Shown here piece by piece: positions 7,774-13,238 of a stretch of 13,238 bases of DNA. The DNA comes from Acholeplasmatales bacterium DTU056 (GTDB lineage: Bacteria > Bacillota_I > Bacilli_A > ML615J-28 > CAG-698): contig LFRX01000047.1 in NCBI GenBank assembly GCA_001512985.1, forward strand, positions 47,482 through 60,719, read 5' to 3'. Numbering within the stretch: the first letter of the stretch is position 1; the number at the start of each line of letters is the position of its first letter. A model generated the notes under the pieces. That model searched no databases and was not told the origin of the DNA. It saw only the letters and a program-made list of their open reading frames with translations. The position numbers and the translations under genes were made by a program.

Positions 7774-7803
7774 AAAAAAGTGCTAATGTACTTAGCACTT
7801 TTT
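7774..7803 (-). terminator. Terminator of the gcv operon
   Basis: Arms 7775-7786 and 7792-7803 (AAAAGTGCTAA/TTAGCACTTTT) form a 12-pair stem with a 5-base loop. A/T runs flank both sides, so it could act in both directions; here both neighbouring genes use the minus strand. It lies about 35 bases after the gcvPB stop. Confidence 0.88.
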
Positions 7804-7836
7804 CTTTATAAACCCTTTTAACAATCCAACAATTAT

Positions 7837-9273
7837 TTAATTATTAATAATGTCTTGATATTTCAAAATTGGTTTTCGAGCTGCAGTAGCTTCATCTAAA
7901 CGACGAACTACAGTATTATGTGGGGCTGTTTTTAATAATTCTGGATTTTCGATAGCTTCTTTAGCGATTGTCTTCATTGTTTCAATAAATCCATCTAAAA
8001 TTTCTTTTGATTCAGTTTCTGGCGGTTCAACCATCAATGCTTCATGAACAATTAATGGGAAATAAATTGTTGGCGGATGATAACCATAATCTAAAAGACG
8101 TTTTGCCACATCTAGAGTCGAAACTGCTTTACTTTTTAGACCGCTAAAGACTACTTCATGTTTGCACAACCCAGGAACAGCCACTTGGTAATAATCTTTT
8201 AGAGATTCTTTTATATAATTAGCATTTAAAACTGCTAATTTGCCAACATATTTTAGATTTTCTTTACCTAAAGTTAAGATATAAGTATATGCTCGTAAAA
8301 CGACTAAGAAGTTCCCAAAGAAATTACTTATTTGTCCGATAGCTGTCGGCAAGTATTTTATTTGGTATTTACCATCTTCATAAACAACTCGTGGATTTGG
8401 TAACAATTCCGCAAGTTCCTTTTTCACACCAACAGGACCACTACCTGGGCCGCCACCACCATGTGGTGTAGAGAAAGTTTTATGTAAATTTAGATGAACT
8501 ATATCAAACCCCATATCACCAGGACGAGTAATTCCTAGTAATGCGTTAAGATTAGCACCATCGTAGTATAATAATGCTCCATATTGACGAGCTAGTTCTT
8601 TTATTGCTAAAATATCCTTTTCAAATATTCCCAAAGTATTTGGGTTAGTTAGCATGATTCCAGCAACTTCATCACTTAAAACAGCTTTTAAGTCTTCAAT
8701 ATTAACAGTACCATCAGGATTTGAAGCTACTTCTAAAACTTCCATCCCTGCCACATTAACACTAGCTGGATTAGTTCCATGGGCACTATCAGGAATGATG
8801 ACTTTTGTGCGTTTATAATCACCACGACGATAATGATATTCTTTCATAATCATTAAACCAACTAATTCACCGTGCGCACCAGCATAAGGATTTAAAGTGA
8901 CTTCATCCATGCCAGTAATTTCAGCTAAATACTTAGCTGTTTTATAATATACTTCTAATGCTCCTTGCATTGACTCAGCAGGTTGCAATGGATGAAGATT
9001 AGTAAAACTAGGATTACTAGCCACAAAATCATTAATCTTTGGATTATATTTCATTGTACATGATCCAAGAGGATAAAATCCTTGATCAACACCATAGTTT
9101 TTACGAGATAAGTTGGTGTAATGACGTACAACATCAAGTTCACTAACTTCCGGCATATTTAAGGAACTTGTGCGCTTAAATTTTGTTGGTATTTCTAAAT
9201 AATTATCTTGTTTAGGTAGGCTATAAGCAAAGCGTCCTTTGTGTGATTTTTCAAATATTAAACGGCTATCCAT
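7837..9273 (-). CDS. gcvPB: Glycine dehydrogenase (decarboxylating) subunit 2
   Basis: Catalytic PLP-binding half of the split P protein of the glycine cleavage system; with GcvPA it decarboxylates glycine and passes the aminomethyl group to lipoyl-GcvH. At 478 residues it has the usual length. The PLP Schiff-base lysine is K265 in the motif LNLHKTFSTPHGGGGPGSGP (261-280). Other conserved blocks are YPLGSCTMKYNPKIN (67-81), NPYAGAHGELVGL (128-140), IIPDSAHGTNPAS (159-171) and YYDGANLNALLG (236-247). The ATG (9273-9271) overlaps the gcvPA stop by one base (TAATG), so the two subunits are translationally coupled, as expected for a 1:1 complex. It is the last gene of the operon and is followed by a terminator. 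No missing residues are evident. Confidence 0.97.
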   Translation of the reverse strand: MDSRLIFEKSHKGRFAYSLPKQDNYLEIPTKFKRTSSLNMPEVSELDVVRHYTNLSRKNYGVDQGFYPLGSCTMKYNPKINDFVASNPSFTNLHPLQPAESMQGALEVYYKTAKYLAEITGMDEVTLNPYAGAHGELVGLMIMKEYHYRRGDYKRTKVIIPDSAHGTNPASVNVAGMEVLEVASNPDGTVNIEDLKAVLSDEVAGIMLTNPNTLGIFEKDILAIKELARQYGALLYYDGANLNALLGITRPGDMGFDIVHLNLHKTFSTPHGGGGPGSGPVGVKKELAELLPNPRVVYEDGKYQIKYLPTAIGQISNFFGNFLVVLRAYTYILTLGKENLKYVGKLAVLNANYIKESLKDYYQVAVPGLCKHEVVFSGLKSKAVSTLDVAKRLLDYGYHPPTIYFPLIVHEALMVEPPETESKEILDGFIETMKTIAKEAIENPELLKTAPHNTVVRRLDEATAARKPILKYQDIINN

Positions 9274-10586
9274 TATTGGTCACCTCGGATAATATCAACT
9301 AGATAATCCATTTCCTCTTTAGTTCTTTTTTCAGTCACGCAAAATAGTATATCATTATTATCTAAAACAAGCCCACCTAAAATATTATGTTCTAACAGTT
9401 TTTGTTCTAATTCTTTAGCATCACCGTGATAACGAAGAACAAATTCACAAAAAAACTCTTCATCAGTGATTTTACTAAATAAATTTGTTTTTAATAATTC
9501 ATCATGTAAATAATGAGCATTAGAATAAGATTTTAAAGATACTTCTTGTAACCCTTTTTTACCCATTAGGCTCATATAAATAACTGTATGTAAAGCCATT
9601 AAGGATTGGTTTGAACAAATATTAGAATTTGCTTTTTCACGACGGATATGTTGTTCGCGAGCTTGTAACGTTAATACAAAGCCTCTTTTTCCATCGACAT
9701 CCGTCGTCATTCCACAAATCCTTCCTGGCATTTTACGTAATAGTGAGTCTTTGGCAGCAATAAATCCTACATATGGTCCACCACAAGATAATGGAATTCC
9801 TAACATTTGTCCATCACCACAAGCAATATCAGCACCAAACTCGCCCGGAGTTTTTAAAACACTCATTGCCCGTGGCTCAACATTCATAATTAATAACTCT
9901 TTATTCGTTAATATATTTCGAACCTTATCATGATCTTCTAATATTCCATAAAAGTTTGGATAACCAACTACAACTGCTGCCACATCATTATCCAATTTAC
10001 TTTGTAAATCTTCAAAATCTAATACTTTATTTTTTTCATTAATCATTTCAATATTAATACCTTTATATTTGGCATATGTTTTAACTACTTCAATAACTCG
10101 AGGATTTAATGTACTCGATAATAAGACTTTGTTACGGCGGGTGACACTTGTAGCCATAAAAATACTTTCGGCAGTGGCAGTTGGTCCATCATACATAGAG
10201 GCGTTAGCTACATCTAATCCAGTTAATTCACAAATCATACTTTGAAACTCAAAAATATATTGTAATGTTCCCTGTGAAATTTCTGGTTGATATGGTGTAT
10301 ATGAAGTTAAAAACTCTTGTCTACTTGTTAAATAACTAATAATGCTTGGAACATAGACATCATAGGCGCCAGCACCGCGAAAAATTGTATATTGAGTATT
10401 TTTAGCTGTTAAAGAGTTAATATGTGAATATATTTCAAGTTCTGAATGACTACTTGGCACATTATAATCACGATTAAGTAGTATTTCGGAAGGAATTTCA
10501 GAAAATAACTCATCAAGGCTTTTGACACCTATTTTTTCTAACATTTGGTGAATGTCTTCATTAGTATGAGGAAAATATTTGAACAT
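9273..10586 (-). CDS. gcvPA: Glycine dehydrogenase (decarboxylating) subunit 1
   Basis: Alpha subunit of the split P protein, structurally a PLP-fold partner lacking the PLP lysine; it is required with GcvPB for glycine decarboxylation. With the ATG start it has 437 residues, near the family norm. Conserved stretches include MFKYFPHTNEDIHQML at the N terminus, FRGAGAYDVYVPSII, TPYQPEISQGTLQYIFEFQS, NASMYDGPTATAES, and DGQMLGIPLSCGGPYVGFIA followed by RKMPGRICGMTTD. The longest frame begins at GTG 10595, which is part of the SD (AGGTGA) itself; the ATG at 10586-10584 is 6 bases further on and gives the normal N terminus. It begins 9 bases after gcvH, whose stop codon overlaps the SD, and runs by one base into gcvPB. 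Confidence 0.97.
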   Translation of the reverse strand: MFKYFPHTNEDIHQMLEKIGVKSLDELFSEIPSEILLNRDYNVPSSHSELEIYSHINSLTAKNTQYTIFRGAGAYDVYVPSIISYLTSRQEFLTSYTPYQPEISQGTLQYIFEFQSMICELTGLDVANASMYDGPTATAESIFMATSVTRRNKVLLSSTLNPRVIEVVKTYAKYKGINIEMINEKNKVLDFEDLQSKLDNDVAAVVVGYPNFYGILEDHDKVRNILTNKELLIMNVEPRAMSVLKTPGEFGADIACGDGQMLGIPLSCGGPYVGFIAAKDSLLRKMPGRICGMTTDVDGKRGFVLTLQAREQHIRREKANSNICSNQSLMALHTVIYMSLMGKKGLQEVSLKSYSNAHYLHDELLKTNLFSKITDEEFFCEFVLRYHGDAKELEQKLLEHNILGGLVLDNNDILFCVTEKRTKEEMDYLVDIIRGDQ

Positions 10587-10595
10587 AAATTTCAC

Positions 10596-10973
10596 CTATT
10601 CTAGATGTTCTTGATATTCACTCGCATCCATTAACTCGTTTAATTCTTCTTGATTTGACATTCTCACTTTAATAATCCAGTTTGCATAACAGTCTTCATT
10701 AATTAATTCTGGATTATCGATAACCTCTTGATTAATTTCAATAATTTCTCCAGAAACTGGTGAGAACAAATCTGATGCCGCTTTAACACTTTCAATGGAA
10801 CCAAACATCTCATCTTTTTCAACAATCATACCAACTTCTCCAGCATCCACATATACTACATCGCCTAAACTGTCTTGGGCATAATCAGTAATTCCAATTA
10901 AAGCAATATCATTTTCAACTTTTACCCATTCATGAGAATGAGTATATTTTAATCCTTCCATTACTTTTGACAT
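10596..10973 (-). CDS. gcvH: Glycine cleavage system H protein (lipoyl carrier)
   Basis: Small lipoylated carrier that shuttles the aminomethyl intermediate between P, T and L proteins. At 125 residues it has family length. The N terminus KYTHSHEWVKVEND and the lipoylation motif GSIESVKAASDLFSPVSGEI are clear; the lipoyl-bearing residue is K64. The strand before it, VVYVDAGEVGMIVEKDEMF, has AGEVGMIVEK where VGxxVEKGE is more common, a mild departure. The SD GGAGGG lies 6 bases before the ATG. It sits 18 bases after gcvT and 9 bases before gcvPA. Because H protein also serves as a lipoate relay in some Bacillota, it could have a second role in lipoylating other complexes, but nothing here tests that. 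Confidence 0.97.
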   Translation of the reverse strand: MSKVMEGLKYTHSHEWVKVENDIALIGITDYAQDSLGDVVYVDAGEVGMIVEKDEMFGSIESVKAASDLFSPVSGEIIEINQEVIDNPELINEDCYANWIIKVRMSNQEELNELMDASEYQEHLE

Positions 10974-10991
10974 AATTTTCCCTCCATAAAT

Positions 10992-12062
10992 TTATTTATT
11001 TTTGAAACGTTTGTTGCGGATTTTGGCAACAACGTCTTTATTGCGAATACGTACATTAACTATATCGCCATTTTTTAAAGTTAAATCATTAATCAAGGCC
11101 ATCGCATAAGATTTATTCGTACCTGGAATCATATATCCGGTAGTAATATTACCGATTAGTTTGCCATCTTTATAAACTTCATATCCTGTTCTTGCAATTC
11201 CTCGATCTAATAGTTCTAATCCAACTAATTTGTGTTTTGGCCCTTGTTCATAGATTTTTTGTAATGAATTTGAACCAATAAATTTCTTAGAAAAATCAAC
11301 CGCATATCCCAATCCGACTTCTAATGGATTAACTTTATCTCCTATTTCATTACCATATAGCGGTAATCCGGCTTCGAAACGTAACGTATCACGAGCTCCC
11401 AAACCACACAAAGTTACACGTTCATCTTGCAATAATAATTCAAATAATATTTTAATTCCATCATCAGTACCATAAATTTCAAAACCGTCTTCGCCTGTAT
11501 AACCACTTCGTGATACTATATACTCATTATTTGCAATATCAATTGTGCGAAAATCTAGTGGTTTTAACTCATTTAAGTCAAAATTAGTTAATTTTTGTAA
11601 AACATCTTGACTTAGTGGTCCTTGTAAAGCTAGGAGTGAATAATAATTTGAAAGATCCGTAATAATGACATCATAATCATTTTTATGATTCACAATCCAT
11701 TGGAAATCACGTTGGGTGTTTGCCGCATTAACCACTAGTAAATACTCATCATCTAAAAATTTATAAATCATTAAATCGTCTAAAATACCACCATTATCAT
11801 GTAATAGCATTGCATAAATCATTCGATATGGTGGAATCGTCTTCACATTAGATGTAACTAAATAATTAATGAAATCAGCAGCTTGTGGTCCACGAATTGA
11901 AATCTCTCCCATATGTGAAACATCAAATAATCCACAAGCAGTTCGCACCGCTACGTGTTCTTTAATAATCGAACTATACTCTAGCGGCATTAGAAAGCCC
12001 CCAAATTCAACCATCTTTGCACCTAGTTCTAGATGCCGGTCATACAATACGGTTTTTTTCAT
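10992..12062 (-). CDS. gcvT: Aminomethyltransferase (glycine cleavage T protein)
   Basis: Transfers the methylene unit from aminomethyl-lipoyl GcvH to tetrahydrofolate, releasing ammonia. The ATG at 12062-12060 has a strong SD GGAGG five bases upstream and gives MKKTVLYDRHLELGAKMVEFGG, the standard start; the longer in-frame extension to 12122 is AT-rich leader that overlaps the promoter. The product is 356 residues, normal for the family. Motifs: GLFDVSHMGEISIRG (44-58), GGILDDLMIY (91-100) holding the conserved folate-site Asp, SRSGYTGEDGFEIY in the middle, and GARDTLRFEAGLPLYGNE followed by PLEVGLGYAVDF. It is the first gene of the operon; the leader carries no glycine riboswitch. Confidence 0.97.
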   Translation of the reverse strand: MKKTVLYDRHLELGAKMVEFGGFLMPLEYSSIIKEHVAVRTACGLFDVSHMGEISIRGPQAADFINYLVTSNVKTIPPYRMIYAMLLHDNGGILDDLMIYKFLDDEYLLVVNAANTQRDFQWIVNHKNDYDVIITDLSNYYSLLALQGPLSQDVLQKLTNFDLNELKPLDFRTIDIANNEYIVSRSGYTGEDGFEIYGTDDGIKILFELLLQDERVTLCGLGARDTLRFEAGLPLYGNEIGDKVNPLEVGLGYAVDFSKKFIGSNSLQKIYEQGPKHKLVGLELLDRGIARTGYEVYKDGKLIGNITTGYMIPGTNKSYAMALINDLTLKNGDIVNVRIRNKDVVAKIRNKRFKNK

Positions 12063-12110
12063 TATTTCCTCCGATTTAATAGTTTTAAGCGTTTTATTAA
12101 TTCTACTAAT

Positions 12111-12137
12111 ATCATACCACAATTTAAAAAATAATAA
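12111..12137 (-). promoter_or_regulatory. Probable gcv operon promoter
   Basis: A minus-strand TATGAT (12116-12111) preceded by TG (TGGTATGAT, extended -10) lies about 50 bases before the gcvT ATG. The -35 region, 17 bases upstream (around 12139-12134), is T-rich but poor (TTTTAT), as can be tolerated with an extended -10. Transcription would start near 12104, giving a leader of about 40 bases. Confidence 0.55.
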
Positions 12138-12162
12138 AACGATTTTATTGTTTTAATTTAAT

Positions 12163-12196
12163 AAAAAAGTCCCTCATTTTTTTAGAGGGACTTTTT
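12163..12196 (-). terminator. Terminator of the SpoIID-domain gene
   Basis: Arms 12164-12175 and 12185-12196 (AAAAAGTCCCTC/GAGGGACTTTTT) form a perfect 12-pair stem with a 9-base loop. T runs on both strands make it potentially bidirectional. It begins a few bases after the stop codon at 12203-12201. Confidence 0.9.
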
Positions 12197-12200
12197 ATAT

Positions 12201-13238
12201 TTATTTTACTTTTTCAAAAAATTTACTGATGTCACTTTTTGTTGGAGTATATAAATAATTTAGAGGAGTTAATTCAATATTACTATAATATGCTTGTAAG
12301 ATATCTTGATATGAATATCCCATTTGAGCTAGACCACTTGCACCGTATTGACTCATACCAACACCATGCCCAAATCCGCCACCATATAAAGTAAAGACAT
12401 CACTTGCTTTTTCGATAGCAAAGAATCCTGATAATAATGCCGAACTAGGTGGGGTTTGTGGATTACCATATGTGTGTTTACTGAAATTAATAAATTGATA
12501 TGTTATTGGCTCTCCAGCATAATTGCTATGCGCTCGCAAAGTAAAACGAATATTATACTGATTAATTATACGATAAGTTGCTTTAGTAGTAACAACGTCT
12601 AACGATATTACTACTCCGCTTTGGCCTCGTTGTGACACCACTAAATCGAGTACTTCACCAATATCATTTGGAATTGGCGTACTAATAAATTGATCATTTG
12701 TTTTTGTTAAAATTAAATTTGGATATTGGAAATACATATCAACTAAAGTTTTATTTAAAATTTTTTGAACTTGATTTTTCGTTAAAGTTACTTTCCAGCG
12801 AACATAATTATTGCCATCTGGAACATCAATATCAAGCCTTTTGAAAAAATTTAACATACTCTCTTCGCTTGTTGGATCAAATTCAATAATATTTCCTTTT
12901 AAATCACGAGTTAAATTATTACCCATCAAATATGGAATTGGATCGGGTAATGTTGGTTCAGTAATCCATACCTCATGTCCGGAAGCGATAAGTCCAGAGG
13001 ATGTAGAATAGTAATAAGCATTTATTGGCTCATTATTATATAACATTACAAAACCACTTGTTTCTCTAACCGCCCTTGATGCTAAAGAATTTTCGTCAAT
13101 ATTATTATATACTTGACTCATAGTACTATCATCAACAGCATATCCTAAATTTTCATAACTACGTTTTAAAATATCACCATAAGCATAAGTGCGGGCCGCA
13201 ACTGCTTGGGCTTTTAAAGCTTCAAGCCCAAAACTTGA
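12201..13238 (-). CDS. SpoIID/LytB-domain protein, C-terminal part (cut by right edge)
   Basis: The frame is open to the right edge and beyond the ATG at 13121, so that ATG is internal: the codons upstream encode LEALKAQAVAARTYAYGD, the hallmark of the SpoIID domain, containing the Glu known to be catalytic in SpoIID. SpoIID is a lytic transglycosylase that cleaves denuded peptidoglycan during engulfment; paralogues with this domain (LytB/amidase enhancer type) act on vegetative walls. 345 residues are visible. Further domain marks are AVRETSGFVMLYNNEPINAY, then YYYSTSSGLIASGHEVW in place of the usual STSxGxT...W, and near the C terminus YGGGFGHGVGMSQYGASGLA followed by YSYQDILQAYYSNIEL. The T after STSxG is replaced by I. 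The N terminus, with any signal or membrane anchor, lies outside the window. Whether it is sporulation SpoIID or a vegetative relative cannot be decided here. Confidence 0.9.
   Translation of the reverse strand, partial: SSFGLEALKAQAVAARTYAYGDILKRSYENLGYAVDDSTMSQVYNNIDENSLASRAVRETSGFVMLYNNEPINAYYYSTSSGLIASGHEVWITEPTLPDPIPYLMGNNLTRDLKGNIIEFDPTSEESMLNFFKRLDIDVPDGNNYVRWKVTLTKNQVQKILNKTLVDMYFQYPNLILTKTNDQFISTPIPNDIGEVLDLVVSQRGQSGVVISLDVVTTKATYRIINQYNIRFTLRAHSNYAGEPITYQFINFSKHTYGNPQTPPSSALLSGFFAIEKASDVFTLYGGGFGHGVGMSQYGASGLAQMGYSYQDILQAYYSNIELTPLNYLYTPTKSDISKFFEKVK

Noticed and set aside
12063..12122. Longer gcvT start giving an N-terminal extension of 20 residues
   Set aside because: It overlaps the likely promoter, has no SD, and the downstream ATG has an ideal GGAGG and the family N terminus.
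13119..13121. ATG at 13121 as the start of the SpoIID-domain gene
   Set aside because: The frame continues to the window edge and encodes the conserved EALKAQAVAARTY segment upstream, so the gene is truncated by the window and this Met is internal.
1..13238. CRISPR arrays, tRNA or rRNA genes, insertion sequences, toxin-antitoxin or defence genes
   Set aside because: No repeat-spacer pattern, cloverleaf with a CCA end, transposase motif, or paired small genes were seen on either strand.

Overview
This is an AT-rich stretch of chromosome in which every recognisable gene lies on the minus strand, so transcription runs from the right edge to the left edge. The standard genetic code is used: Trp is TGG throughout and TGA is a stop where reading frames close. 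Short intergenic gaps, strong TTGnnn/TATAAT-type promoters, the hpf-secA neighbourhood, split glycine decarboxylase subunits (GcvPA/GcvPB) and a SpoIID-domain protein point to a low-GC Bacillota, possibly a lineage related to Mollicutes or Erysipelotrichia. The species cannot be named from this sequence.

Layout in the direction of transcription (high to low coordinates): a SpoIID/LytB-domain gene cut by the right edge (12201-13238) ending in a terminator; a glycine-cleavage operon gcvT-gcvH-gcvPA-gcvPB (12062 to 7837) with its own promoter and terminator; a single-gene MATE exporter (7705 to 6335), also with its own promoter and terminator; a two-gene unit of a DUF1189-like membrane protein and leuS (6214 to 2990), the leuS terminator abutting its stop codon; a short frame-disrupted ORF (2805 to 2469) that is too irregular to appear as a normal gene; hpf, the ribosome hibernation factor (2390 to 1830), with promoter and terminator; a roughly 440-base gap without an intact gene; and secA, cut by the left edge (1283 to 1).

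How the genes work together: GcvT, GcvH, GcvPA and GcvPB are the T, H and P components that oxidise glycine to CO2, ammonia and methylene-tetrahydrofolate; only the L protein (dihydrolipoyl dehydrogenase) and lipoate attachment enzymes are missing and must be elsewhere. LeuS, HPF and SecA are housekeeping functions in translation, ribosome dormancy and protein export.

I found no convincing new biological system. The most useful non-routine points are the frame-disrupted ORF upstream of hpf, the relic-like hpf-secA gap with its conserved-looking hairpin, the lack of a glycine riboswitch before gcvT and of a T-box before the leuS unit, and several start codons that Shine-Dalgarno (SD) spacing places downstream of the longest open frame (notably a TTG start for hpf).
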